Shown one piece after another: positions 45,000-57,867 of a stretch of DNA of 64,000 bases (position 1 is its first letter; each line of letters starts with the position of its first letter). Below the pieces are notes generated by a model. It was given only the letters and a program-made list of their open reading frames with translations, had not been told where the DNA came from and ran no database searches. Both the position numbers and the translations under genes were made by a program. The stretch spans positions 253,696-317,695 of the forward strand of contig KQ965742.1 in the NCBI GenBank assembly GCA_001574975.1, in the 5' to 3' direction. This stretch comes from Gonapodya prolifera JEL478 (lineage: Eukaryota; Monoblepharomycota; Monoblepharidomycetes; Monoblepharidales; Gonapodyaceae).

Positions 45000-46147
45000 A
45001 TGAGTGCAACACCCCCACCACCGCTCAAGCCCGCTCCCTTCACCGGCGATGCTTCCATCACGCAGCACGTTCAGAAATACGTCGGCGTGTGGAGCGAAGG
45101 AGTCGGATACGGCTATGGTGTGTTGATAAAGGGTTTCCTTTGCGATTTCACCAATCACCCAATGACTGACCTCTCCGATGGCTCTCCGCCTGATTGAAAA
45201 GACGTGGCCATGTTCAGCGATGGTGTCGTCAAGGTCATCGCAGCGGAGAAGGGAAGAGTACATGCCCAGATGGTGGTTGAGAAGGTAGGTCATCCAGTTT
45301 CGAGACGAAGTGAGAAGAGCGACGAGAGGCGCTGTTCTAACGTAAGTTTCGATAATATTTTAGCGCCATCTCGTGAGTACTGCTCCAGATACTTGAGTAA
45401 ATCTGGTTAATCACACCAAAGCTTTCACAACCTCTCGAAACCCTGAAACCCCGAAAGAACGTCTATGGAACTCTCCACGTGAGTTCATGATCCGCGCTCT
45501 GAGGTTCATTCTTGGACCGTGCCCTTATCTGACTGTTCGTTCATTCTTGGTCGGTGACCGCTATCCCAATGTAACTCACAGGGCGGACTCATCGCAACGC
45601 TCATTGACAACGTCACAACGTTCGCCATCATCTCCCACGCGGACGGTACCGACAAATTGGACACCACAAACTCAGTTGAACTGAGTGTGGGCTACTTGAA
45701 GTGAGTTCCATTTTTTTCAGAGCCGCACATTGGATGCCGACTCAACGCCCGTGCAATTACCATCACTGTCACGCAAATCAGGGGCGTCAACCTCGGTGAC
45801 ACACTTGACCTTTACGGCTACTGCCCCAAAGCTGGTATGTATATCATTAAGAGCCTGCCATAATGGCCCACAAGAAGGCAACCCCTCTCACGTCACACTC
45901 GGTAGGGCGTACTCTTGCTTTTACGTCTTGCGACATCTTCGTCAAGGACACGCTTGTGGCTCAGGTACGTCGTCAAAGTTATCCATCGATAATTGATGCG
46001 GAGTGAACCGTATATCCCGCACCCCTCGCACCCCTCGCACGTCTTCTCAACATCTAGGGACGCCACACCAAGTTCGTGTTCCCACCGACACCTGGAGGTT
46101 TGGCGAAAGCAGTGGAAGACAGGAAGCGAAAAGAGGGAATGTTGTAA
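45000..46147 (+). CDS. Acyl-CoA thioesterase, ACOT13/Them2-like hotdog protein
   Basis: Small hotdog-fold thioesterase that hydrolyses medium/long-chain acyl-CoA, often mitochondrial. Seen: start MSATPPPPLKPAPF at 45000, HVQKYVGVWSEGVGYGY, then VAMFSDGVVKVIAAEKGRVH, AQMVVEK, KNVYGTLH joined by splicing to GGLIATLIDNVTTFAIISHA (the catalytic N-x6-HGG-x5-D pattern is intact), TTNSVELSVGYLK, GRTLAFTSCDIFVKDTLVAQ and GRHTKFVFPP with a basic end and stop at 46147. The NVYGTLHGG join across an intron is a strong check. Six or seven short exons. The gene is divergent from the small gene at 44464. Confidence 0.88.
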
Positions 46148-47765
46148 GAGAAGGACATGTCGATGATCGTAATTATTGAAATGAACGACGAATTGCGAAC
46201 AACAAATCGGAATATCGGAAGTGCACGCACCACGCAACCAAAGTATATTTCTTTTTCGTTCAAAAGGAACTCGGAATCCAATCCAACACATCCCAATGCC
46301 CAAGACTCTTCCTCACGCTCGCTGCCGACCAAGGCTCATAGTGCCCTAGCATCGTGGCCGCCCGCGAACACCAATCGACGTGGGGCCCTCCGGTTCTCGG
46401 GTTTTTGTGTCGCTCTCCAGGTGGTCGGAAGCAACGAACACAGAACGACGAATGCTCATTTCGCGATGGGACGGTGGAAGAGTCTCTGTAATTGACTCTC
46501 TGACGTCGCCATCGCAGTGGCCATTCGACTTCTTTTTCGGTTTCTCTTTCACTTCGTGGTTTGATCCAAACCCAATCGCCGCACCACACCGAGCCCTATA
46601 CGGAGACCATTTTGTACAGACGCATTGCTCGACCCGATTTTCGGGCTACCGTGATACGTCTCTTCCCTGTCTCCAACAGAAATAACCAAGTTACAATCAC
46701 GGCGGTCACCATTTTGTTTTTTCCTCCGGGACTGCCGTTTCATGCCCTTGGTACAAATCGTAGCGTATTCTCAGAGTCGTGTGCTTTTTGTGTATTGAAA
46801 CGAAGTCTGTGGAAAAGAGTTCCACGATCTCCGTATTTTCCTATTCAATCTCGGTCCTCAATCCGTCACTGAGAGAAAGGCCCGTTCGCTTTCCCTCTCT
46901 GCCCCCACTATACTTGCATGTACCATTCGAAGATATCGACATTTCAAAAACCTTCTTGTTGGCGGCATGCTTCCCCTCCACCATAACGTACTTGCATATC
47001 CCACGCAAACCGTCGCGTGGTTAAAGTGACGAGATTTAAATCTGCTTCACGTTGAGGGACTGTTTCTGCGTTTGTGTCAATGCACCGTGAGGTTCTGATT
47101 CCAGAGGGGGAGCAGTGGAATGTCTCCCACAAAACGCCATTTTGATTTCTCCCAATGATTGGGATCCACCTGCCTGTACCTTCAATTCCTGCCCGTGCAA
47201 AACAAGCACATGTAGTAGAATCCACTCTCTTATGCAGTAAATGTTTATTGCATGTTTTCTGGGTACTACACAGCAGTCACACAGCCCGTCTCAAGGCAGC
47301 GATTCTTTGCGTTCGCCATGTTTCGCAATATTTATCGTCGGACCAACTACTTGGCCGATTTTGCCTTAGCGGCATTCAAAATTTTGCTGATTTTTGTCTC
47401 AAACTTTTCGCCGTTGCCTCTTCCTTTGGGGCGCCAGATCACCCGGGACCACCTGGCCCGGCAGAAAACGAGTAGCATCGTTCTCATCGGGCACCTGGAA
47501 CCCGGAAACAAGATCAATCGGGATTCTTAAGTATCGGAACGGTCGAGGATGGTGTGAAATGTTTGTTTATGTGTGGAGAGCAACCACCTGCGGCCAGGTC
47601 TTGCATCCCTATCTCTGTCATTGTTCAAAGAAACAATGAAAAGGACGCTGCGGCAAGAAAAGTTTTGTACAAGGTCACGCAATTTGCTTATAAAGAGACG
47701 CGAAAAGTGTACCTTGCATCGACCGCACCCGCTCCACGGAAGGATCAGACAAGGACATCCACAAG
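46148..47765. other. Stretch without a supported gene
   Basis: About 1.6 kb. On the minus strand near 47,350-47,530 splice-like borders flank VPDENDATRFLPGQ and FETKISKILNAAKAKSAK followed by a stop, which could be the 3' end of a small gene, but nothing upstream continues it. Other open frames (46157-46495, 46561-46872, 47252-47530 plus) are unrecognised. Confidence 0.35.
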
Positions 47766-49792
47766 ATGATCTTCATGCGATTCGCTGCTTCGCTCGCCCT
47801 GGGATGCACCTTCTGGCTCCATAGTGAGTGCAGTAGAACCCTTGGCTCGTCTGCCATTTTCATTCTGCGCGCTTGCTGATGCATCAAACCTCTCATCTCC
47901 CACAATAGCAACGGCCCTGCCCCTCCCGGCCAGCCTGCCCACTCTCGTGAGTTTGGCCCCTCGTTGCATAATCCCACCGTCGTCTGATCATCCTTTTCAA
48001 TCCTTTCAGCCCAATGTTCCGGTTGTCGGGAATGTTGTGCCATCCGTTGAAGGCGTCGTGAACAACGCCGTGAGTTACGGTTCGCCCTTGCATACCTGAG
48101 ATCGCAGTTCCGTAATGCCACTCTGCAACCCAGGTCCCAAGCCTTCCCGTCGGAACTCCATCGCTCCCCGTCTCCGTCCCGTCTCTTCCGGACGTTGGCG
48201 CTGCCGTTCCCAATCTTTCCGGGACTCTTCCAAGCCTCCCGTCGGTTCCTGATGTCAGCGGTGCCGTGCCTACCGGGGTCGTGCCCAACTTGAACTCAGT
48301 TGTGCCATCTGGCACCGTGTCAAACGTTGTTGGCGTCGTGCCTGCGGGACTCGTGCCGAATGTTGCCATCCCTGAAGTTCCATCCGTACAGAGTGTCCTG
48401 CCTGTATACTCCAGCCTCCAATCTCTCCCCAATGTTGTCGGTGGAAACGTGGCAAACGTTGCTGGAGCTCTCCCCAACGTCGGTGGTGTGGTCAACTCGC
48501 TCCCGCTCTCGGTTCCCACTGCCCTCCCTTCGCTCCCGAATGTCGGCAGTGTCCTCCCCAACGTCGGCAGCGTGGTTCCCAACGTCGGAAGTGTTGTCCC
48601 CAACGTCGGCAACGTGGTCCCCAACGTCGGCGGAGTGTTGAACTCCCTCCCCGTTTCGGTTCCTACCGGCCTTCCGTCGCTTCCCAACGTCGGCAACGTG
48701 GTCCCCTCGCTGACCAACCTCAACGCTCTTCCAGTCGGCAACGTCGGCGGGGTCCTCAGCTCTCTCCCCGTTTCGGTTCCTACCGGTCTTCCTTCCCTCC
48801 CCAACGTCGGTAGCGTCGTGCCCAACGTNNNNNNNNNNNNNNNNNNNNNNNNNNNNNNNNNNNNNNNNNNNNNNNNNNNNNNNNNNNNNNNNNNNNNNNN
48901 NNNNNNNNNNNNNNNNNNNNNNNNNNGGAAGCGTGGTTCCCAGTGTCGGCAACGTCGGCGGGGTCCTCAGCTCTCTCCCCGTTTCGGTTCCTACCGGTCT
49001 TCCTTCCCTCCCCAACGTCGGCAACGTTGTCCCCAATGTTGGAAGCGTGGTTCCCAATGCCGGCAACGTCGGCGGGGTCCTCAGCTCTCTCCCGGTCTCG
49101 GTTCCCACTGGTCTTCCTTCCCTCCCCAACGTCGGGAGTGTCTTGCCCAGCGTCGGCAACGTTGTCCCCAATGTTGGAAGCGTTGTTCCCAACGTTGGCA
49201 ACGTGGTTCCTAACGTTGGTGGTGTGCTCAGCTCGCTCCCCGTCTCGGTTCCGACTGGTCTTCCGTCGCTCTCCAACGTCGCCGGTGCTCTCCCCAACGT
49301 CGGCAATGTGGTTCCCAACGTCGGTGGTGTCCTCAGCTCTCTCCCCGTCTCGGTTCCGACTGGTGTTCCCTCCCTTCCCAACGTCGGCAACCTGAACGCT
49401 CTTCCAGTCTCCATCCCCACTGGCGTCCCCGATGTTGGCAGTGTCGTCAACAACGTGGTTCCCGACGTCGGCAACGTTCTTTCTTCCCTCCCCGTGTCTC
49501 TTCCCACGCCTTCGCTTCCCAACTTGGAGAAGAACCTTCCTCAGCTCGGTGGCTTGCCTCCTCTCCCCACCAGCTTGCCCAAGTTGCCCGTTGACCCCAC
49601 TGCAGTGAGTTGAGGAAATTTATCGCTATCTGACAATTTCATTGAACATTTCATTTTTTGATCAGGTTGTGAACACCGTTGCCCCAGTTGCCAACAATGT
49701 TCCGGTTGTCGGATCCCTTGTGAGTTGAAGGTTCTCTTTTCACAGGCAGCAAGGTAAATTTTTGGTGACCGGTATCTCAATTGCAGGTGTAA
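47766..49792 (+). CDS. Secreted Val/Pro/Asn/Gly tandem-repeat protein
   Basis: Signal peptide MIFMRFAASLALGCTFWLH at 47766, then short exons: TTALPLPASLPTL; PNVPVVGNVVPSVEGVVNNA; a long repeat exon from 48133 to about 49606; VVNTVAPVANNVPVVGSL; and a last codon plus stop at 49790-49792. All donors are GTGAGT and all phase-0 joins fit. The body is built from a seven-residue unit (NVGSVVP and variants) and a longer recurring block (GGVLSSLPVSVPTGLPSLP). It has almost no charged residues and no Cys in the repeat. It recalls elastin-like or cell-surface structural proteins; self-association outside the cell is inferred. A 98-N gap interrupts it and the frame differs across the gap, so its length is unknown. 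The opposite strand is also open for 400 codons, a by-product of the repeat. Confidence 0.7.
48481..49420 (+). repeat. Coding tandem repeat, 21-bp unit nested in a longer block
   Basis: The 21-base unit encoding NVGxVVP and the ~57-base block encoding GGVLSSLPVSVPTGLPSLP alternate. At least six long blocks are visible. Near-identical copies at 48,740-48,820 and 48,955-49,020 suggest recent exchange between units. Confidence 0.8.
48829..48926. other. Sequencing gap (98 N)
   Basis: Lies within the tandem repeat. The reading frame before the gap does not match that after it, so the stated gap size is not real. Confidence 0.95.
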
Positions 49793-49993
49793 CGTCGGGA
49801 GTCGATCACCTACTACACTAGCGTACTCGTATGAATGTTTTGGTGCAAGTACACATTAAATGTAGTCTTTAACTTATGAACTTGATCTGTTGGCTTCGCA
49901 TTGGCGATATAATCCATCTATTCGACATACATGAACAAGTTGACCGACCGTTTTGATAGAATGGCCCACATTTGTCTTCGCCGATGAGTTTCT

Positions 49994-51479
<1,486 letters not shown>

Positions 51480-51865
51480 CGAGAGGTGTTGCGTGGAAGC
51501 AAATGCTCGCAAGTGAACGCGTCCGATTCCGATTCCCGGAGCTACCGCAGTTGGCCGATGGCAGAGAACAAGATCTCCTGGAGACTGGGCAATGCTAGGA
51601 GCACGGCCACTCGAAAAAATCGATCTCAACCGTGGTTTGGTAAGCCGAATTACTCGTGGTATCAAAGAAGCCAGGTTTGAACGAATAGTTTTGCGAATCC
51701 CACCAAATCAACACTATCATCCGAGCTCCCATTGTAATGCTCGACAATTTTCGATTATAATGGCTGATTCGGTCAATTGCAAGCTAAATTACACGCGACA
51801 TGCAACAGCCAACGGAGGAAACCTCTAGGGTTCTAACGTCCAATAGCACCGTCCTATTAGCTCAG

Positions 51866-52297
51866 TTATGCGACAGCAACAGCGGGTGCTTTCACGTCGG
51901 CTTCCTGGCCAGGCGCCGTTTCCACCTTGCTCAAGTCTACCTCTTCCGATTCCTCCTCGTCCTCTTCATCTTCGTCAGTGTCCCGTCCATAGATTTCTGG
52001 ATACTGACGAAAGCAGCCCTGCATTTCACGAAATGCTTCGACACAGTCCATTCCCTTGGGTTCTGTGGTGCTTCGCACAAAGCAGGCGAATGCGACTTTG
52101 AAGGTGTCCCCACAAGGCGGTTTGACCATTTCACCAAGGCAGGGACAATCCCAGTTAATTTCGCCTGTCTCAGGGTTCACAGCGCCCTGTCCGCCAGTAG
52201 ACGATTTCCGTTCTCGCTCTTCAATGGCGGCGTGATTGGTTTCCTTATCGACAAAAAGAACTGTATCCTTGGACGAAACTTGTTGGACCTCTGCCAT
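51866..52297 (-). CDS. MIA40: Mitochondrial intermembrane-space import receptor Mia40/CHCHD4
   Basis: Oxidoreductase that traps and oxidises small Cys-rich proteins entering the intermembrane space, recharged by Erv1. One exon, 143 residues. Seen: the redox CPC at residues 51-53, then twin CX9C (Cys62/72 and Cys85/95) in [20 protein letters not shown] and [20 protein letters not shown], and an acidic tail. No amino-terminal presequence or membrane anchor precedes the CPC domain. This is the short, soluble CHCHD4-like form rather than the anchored form of budding yeast. Head-to-head with DPB4, 282 bp between starts. Confidence 0.95.
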   Translation of the reverse strand: MAEVQQVSSKDTVLFVDKETNHAAIEERERKSSTGGQGAVNPETGEINWDCPCLGEMVKPPCGDTFKVAFACFVRSTTEPKGMDCVEAFREMQGCFRQYPEIYGRDTDEDEEDEEESEEVDLSKVETAPGQEADVKAPAVAVA

Positions 52298-52579
52298 CGT
52301 GGATCAGCTAGGTACCACAGAGAGAATAATATATATGTTTTGCGATGTTTTTGGTGTTTTCGTTGCCGTATTGCCCACCAGTGATGAGATGAGAAGGGAT
52401 TCCAGTTTTCCGAGGATCAGTCAGTGAACTTCGACGAGCGCGGGACGTAATTACAACCGCTGTATCGTAGACAAACCTATTTTTCGGTCACCGCGTTCTC
52501 CTTTCGTTCCGATGTGTCTCCGATGTGATGCTTCGTAAGCGATATGGGAAGACGTGTGTCCGAAGCTCAAGAAAACTTC

Positions 52580-53561
52580 CATGGCCGATGCGGACGCCGA
52601 AGTCGAGGAATCGCAAATAGGCTACGACTCACTCAAACTAGCTACAGCGACCGTGAATCGTTTGATTAAGTCTTCGGTAAGCCTCCGATCGCGTCTGGTG
52701 AACCTGTTCCACTCGCAAAGCCGAGCACACGATACAGCTTCCCCCCAACACGCAAATCTCCAAAGATGCCTCGAAATACTTTGGTGTCGCAGCTACAGTC
52801 TTCGTTTCCTTTCTCACCTTCCACGCCGTATCGTCTGGGCGGCAAGCGCTCTTGGCGAAACGAAAACCCAAGAAGGGCAAGGCCAAAGAAGAGGACGTTG
52901 CCAAGGCCGAGAAGCCGATGAATATTCAAGCTGCGGATATTTTGCGCGGCTTTGAGCAGGCGGAACTGGGGGATGAGTTCATGGAGAGGTTGCAAGAGAA
53001 GTACCAAGGTGCGTGGGACATTGTCGATTGATTCGAGCGCTAGGGTGATTTTTAATCGTGCAAACGCCATTTGTCTGGTGCTTTCATATTTGGGATACAG
53101 AGTACAGGACCCGCCTTGCGGATAAGAAGGCAGCCAACGGGGCGCGGAGGGCAAAGCCTCAAATCACTCCAGGGGATGCTGGTGACACCGACGGTGAAGA
53201 GCCATCAGAGGAGCGGACCAGTGCTGGAAGGAAACGGAAGTCGACAGGCGAGAACGGGTCGAGGGTGCCCAAAATGAAACGGGTTGAGGGTGCGGACGAG
53301 CCGGACCGAGGACAAGAAACGAATGACGAAGAGGACGAGGGCCATGAAGAGGAGGATATTGGTGAAGAGGTCATTGGCGATGACGATCTTCTTGGACAGG
53401 AACAGGACGTTACAGAAGCAGAGACGGAGGATGATTTGGGGGACTTTGGGGGTTATGACTCAATTGATTTCGACGCCGAGGAAACTCGAGCCGGAATTTC
53501 ACATATCAGGTTAGAGTCTGATAGTGCCATGGACGAAAACGAAACTGACGACGACGTGTGA
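52580..53561 (+). CDS. DPB4: Histone-fold subunit Dpb4/POLE3
   Basis: Histone-fold partner in DNA polymerase epsilon (with Dpb3) and in ISWI-type remodellers (CHRAC). Seen: MADADAEVEESQIGYDSLKL, ATATVNRLIKSS spliced to LPPNTQISKDASKYFGVAAT, VFVSFLTFHA, KAEKPMNIQAADILRGFEQA, ELGDEFMERLQEKYQ, spliced to EYRTRLADKK. A long tail follows: basic (AGRKRKSTGE, PKMKRVEG), then strongly acidic with many Glu/Asp to the stop at 53561. The acidic tail is usual for POLE3. Three exons. The helix that ends FLTFHAVSSGRQALLAKRKP carries extra Lys before NIQAADIL compared with RKTI in other species. An in-frame Met at 52554 could be used instead. Confidence 0.9.
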
Positions 53562-53621
53562 GGCATTCAATTTCAAATGCAGTGTAATATATGCTCTTTT
53601 CTACCAAAGTCCGGTCGCGTT

Positions 53622-56600
53622 TCACCGCAAGCTCCCGAATTCCTTCTCGAATTTCAAATACATCTCCAAGTCTCTTGGTGCGACGGTCGGTTTAACTCGC
53701 CCCATCGCGGTCTCAAAGTCCTGGAGCATGCATTCACATTAGAAAAGCCACAGGAAGAGATACCAGTTACGAATCACCTGTAACATGACGGCCCTTATCT
53801 CAGCGGCGTCTAGTAAGGATATGTCGGTCACACTGGTGATTGGACCTGAAACAAAACCAATGACGAAGCTGGGTGACACATGATGTAACGCTTCCGCTGT
53901 ACGAAAAACTTACACATCACTGCGTCCCTACATAAATTGTGGATATCTGACCCACTGTATCCTTCCGTGCGATCACAAATCATGCTGATCTGTGGGCGCA
54001 TTTCAGTCCAATGAGTGTTGTTCGACCGTCTGATGCCATCTCACCTCTTCGTCAGTCAATCTGTGATTTGCCTTCCCAAGTAAATGGTTGAGGAGCTGCT
54101 TGCGGGCGTCTCGGTCGGGTAAGGGTATGTACCTGCAATACAACAAAAAGTAAAGTTCTTCTAAGTCCGTGTTATTGAGACCAGGGTGTGAACGTACAGC
54201 ATCTTGGTGAATCTTCTCCTCGCGGCCTCATCTAGCTCGTGTGGTCTTGGTACAACGTACAAAAGTCATTGCGGCATACGTCAACAAACGAATATTACAC
54301 AACAGCATACCTGTTCGTCGCACCGATCAACAGCACCCTATCGTCCCCATTCGTATTGCAACCATCCACCTGTACAAGAAACTCTGTCCATACACATCAA
54401 CACCGTATAAGCTCTCTTCGGCTGTACGCATCACCCAAGGATGTGACAACCCACCCGTTTTCAACCTCCTCGACCCCTCGTTCTCGCCATCCGACCTGGC
54501 GGTCAACAAGCTGTCAATCTCGTCGATGAAAATGACGGCAGGCTGGTGCACCCGGGCCACAGCGAACAGGGCGCGCATCATCTTCTCGCCCTCGCCGACC
54601 CACTTGGACGTCAGCGTACTGGCGGAGATGGAGAAGAAGTCGGTATTGCATTGCGCCGCAATGGCTTTGGCGATCAGAGTTTTGCCTGTTGCAAGGTGGT
54701 GAGGGTTGCTACGAGTGCCAAATCCACGCACAGTCGTACCTGTTCCAGGCGGACCATAAAGCAACACACCTCTCGGAGGCGCCCTGAGACCTGTAAATAG
54801 CTCGGGTCTCTGCATGGGCCAAATAATCGCCTGGGTCATGGCTGCCTTTGCGTGGCGAAGTCCAGCAATATCATCCCTGCACCATCACCACAAAGAGTGA
54901 GCACCACAACCCCTAGATCCTCCGCGACCATCCAATCCACTCACCATTCCACACCCCCGTTCTGCCCCCTGGGCACCATCTCACCCTCGATCATCTCCAC
55001 CATCTTTGGGTCCACATTCCTCAACCGCTCATCCACGACCTCGTCCTGTCCTTGCTGCCCCCTCCGTGAACCGGCAGGTCCACTCGGAGGCACAGGAGTG
55101 GCAACCTTCTTGCGATTTGTTCCAGCGACGCTGTAGCAGTTCTGCAATGACGGGGCAGGCGGTGCCTGAGGGCGGTTGAACGCGTAGAATCCAAACGGCG
55201 TCCCGTTTGAGCCGTCGTCTCCGTCTGTTCCGTTATTTGGACCGACGATCGCAGGGGGGTTAAAACGGGTGCGTTTTCCCGGTGGAGCAGCGGCGGGTGG
55301 ACCGGTGTTGGAGCCGTTGGTGGGTGCCGCGGGGCGCCACCCCGGCAAGTTGGTCGTGTCTGCCAGCTGGGAGATAGGGTGGGGGTGGGAGCCTTAAGCG
55401 ACGGCGATTCTAACGCACTGATTTCGTCCAAGAACTCACCAATTTCTCCCTGCCCGTCTGAAACTCATTCCGCCTTTGCGCTGCCTCAGTCTCCATCCTC
55501 TGCTCGCACGATCCCCCCCTACCTGTATCCTGTCTCGCGTACCCTGTGTTGTGACCGTTCACTGCGGTCGCTGCGGAGGGGCGGGTCCTCTCCCTGTCCC
55601 ACCCTCCACCGCCGTTCTCGACCGAGGGCTGGTACGAAGGGGCTCGAGAAGAGGTTTGGGGCGGTGGGGGCCGGTGCTGCGATGGGGGTTGGGGGTGGTA
55701 CGGGACACCATAGTTCGGTGCAGGAGGGATATCGTGCTCGGGCGCAGGAGGGAGATGGACTGGAGCAGGAGCTGGAGCAGAAACAGGAGGAGTAACGTAT
55801 CGGGTGGGTGGCGGCCGCTCAGTCTGTGCATAAACTGGGGGGCCGGTGTCTACAGCACACAGAGGCGCAACGGTGGTAGGTACGGGAGGTGGGGGAGGGT
55901 TCCGCGAGGGCTGTGGCTGTTCGATTGGGTGTTTCTTTTGTGTTGGCGCGGTGGCGGAGAGGGTGCAGCAGACGACCACCGCGTTAGAACACTGTCACTG
56001 ACAAACTCCTTGGCAGACTCACTCTCTTCCCAAGCACACTGTCACCAACCCCTTGCGCATCCCTGACCGGTTTCGAAGGCGTCAGGCGCCGTAGCGGGGT
56101 AGAGGGTCCGCTCCGAGCCTTGGGCGTGCTCGGACCTTCCGCTGGATTCGGCGGCGCGTTTGGCGTGCCAGGAACAAAGAGCGCGTTCCGTGTTTGTTTC
56201 ACCGGCGTGGTTGGGGCGGTATCAGCAGGGTTCTGTCGGTGCTCTTGGACGGGAGGGGGTCCAGCGGTGGTGGATGAGAGGTTGGGGATAACAGGAAGTG
56301 GCAGTGGCAGTGGCAGTGGAAGACTCGGCGTGGGAGGAGGGTTAGCGGGCGGTGCGCGTGGAGTGGCGGCGAAGAGGAGGGAAGACATCCGCGGCATGGG
56401 TTCGAGTGCGGCGAGGGGGACCTTGACCTGGGGGGTGGGGGGTGGGGGGGGCGAAGATGTATGAGTGCGTTATGCATCCTGAACTCGACTGCTTTGAGAG
56501 TTGGGTGTTTTCTCATACCCGCCCAGAGCCCCCCCAACCCCCTCAACCCAATCACTCCCACCACTTCCGTACCCCCTCAGCAAACACACCTTCTCCAAAA

Positions 56601-57708
56601 TCCTCCCCACATCCAACGTCCCCATGTTCGCAGGCGTCACATCCCTCAACCTATCCACCTTCGCCGCGTTGCCTTCCTTCCCGAGCCGTTTGAGTCGCAA
56701 TGGAACTCGTTTGCGCATGTGGTATTCGGCCAGAAGGTGGGGTGTGCGCAGGGAGGGAGGCAGGCGGGAAGGGTCTGAGAGGGGTGGCGTTGTATTGCCC
56801 GCACCACTGGTACCGGGGCCCAGTGCACTACCCGGACCAAAACCAAAAGGGTTTGAGACGCCTGGTATGGGGCTTGCGGCTGAGACGGCACCAGACGCCG
56901 CATACTCCCTCACGGCGACTGTGGAGTTCTTCAAAGCAGGGTAGACGAAGTCGCGCAGGAGGGATTGTGCGGCGCGGCGGGATGAGAGATTTGCGAGAAG
57001 ACGGGGTGTATCTGTGGGGAGGTGGGCACTCGTGGGGTGATTTGAGGTGCCTGGATGAACAATGTGTCAATTTGGAAAGGACTAAGTAGAAATGTACAAA
57101 CGCAGACAACGCACCTTTCGTCGCATTCTCCCCAGACACGGACGCGTCCGAGAGATTTTTGAGCGGGTCCTGCGCCTTTAACCACTCCTCTAGTGACCCG
57201 TACACGGGTGGGACTCCACTGTGCAGGTACGTCTCCAACTTCGCCGCCGCATCAAGAAAGAGCGGGATCGCGTTCGCGTGTCGCGTTGCTGCGTCCAAGG
57301 GTGATTCCGTGACCGGAACTGTTTCGGAATTAGGGTCGGGGTCCGGGTTTGCGAGGCGCAGGGCGGAGAACCAGCTGACGAGTGTTCGCCCGTCGGTGGT
57401 GGAAGTTGGAGGACGAGGGGGTATGGATCAAAGCGTCAAGATAATTGCAGCTCATTTAGTCATTCAACTTTGAGGTTTGCGTGGTCCCAACGGCGGTGAA
57501 GCTGTCCGTTGTCCCAAAGTTCTCTGTTCCAGTTCCAGGAATACACCCACACGACGACCCGATTCCACACACAACAACCACCTGCTTTCTCTCTTCGTAC
57601 ATACCTGTTTCTGAATTTTCTTTCCACATCTTCCGAGCCGTACTTCTCATTTCGAATCGTCCCGTTCCTGCCCGCACCTCTGTGTCCACCCCGCGACGGC
57701 GGCACCAT
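53622..57708 (-). CDS. FIGNL1: Fidgetin-like AAA ATPase (FIGNL1)
   Basis: Meiotic-clade AAA ATPase that removes RAD51/DMC1 filaments in homologous recombination. Seen from the amino end: [13 protein letters not shown], spliced to [35 protein letters not shown], Pro/Ser/Thr-rich regions, [12 protein letters not shown] (the FxTAxEQL-like motif of FIGNL1), [57 protein letters not shown] with an intron inside Walker A then [37 protein letters not shown], Walker [37 protein letters not shown] (arginine finger region), [17 protein letters not shown], and [20 protein letters not shown] with the VPS4-like end. Stop at 53622. More than ten exons. The first exon is inferred from a GTATGT donor that joins in frame. 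The start is 159 bp from that of cyclin C. Confidence 0.88.
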
Positions 57709-57867
57709 CGCCGCGATTCTTTCCGCGTTCGATTCCCTGAAATGCAGTTTTCGCGAGCGTGGTGTTGTGAGGATGGAGCGAATCAGGGAGAATTATCATT
57801 TGTGGGGAATCACTGAGGTCTTCGCATTTTGTGGAAGAGGGCGACCAAAGAACCCGCCACCCACCAA

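Noticed and set aside
47893-49522. Two long minus-strand repeat ORFs
   Set aside because: They exist because the repeat unit has no stops on either strand; all splice signals and the signal peptide are on the plus strand.
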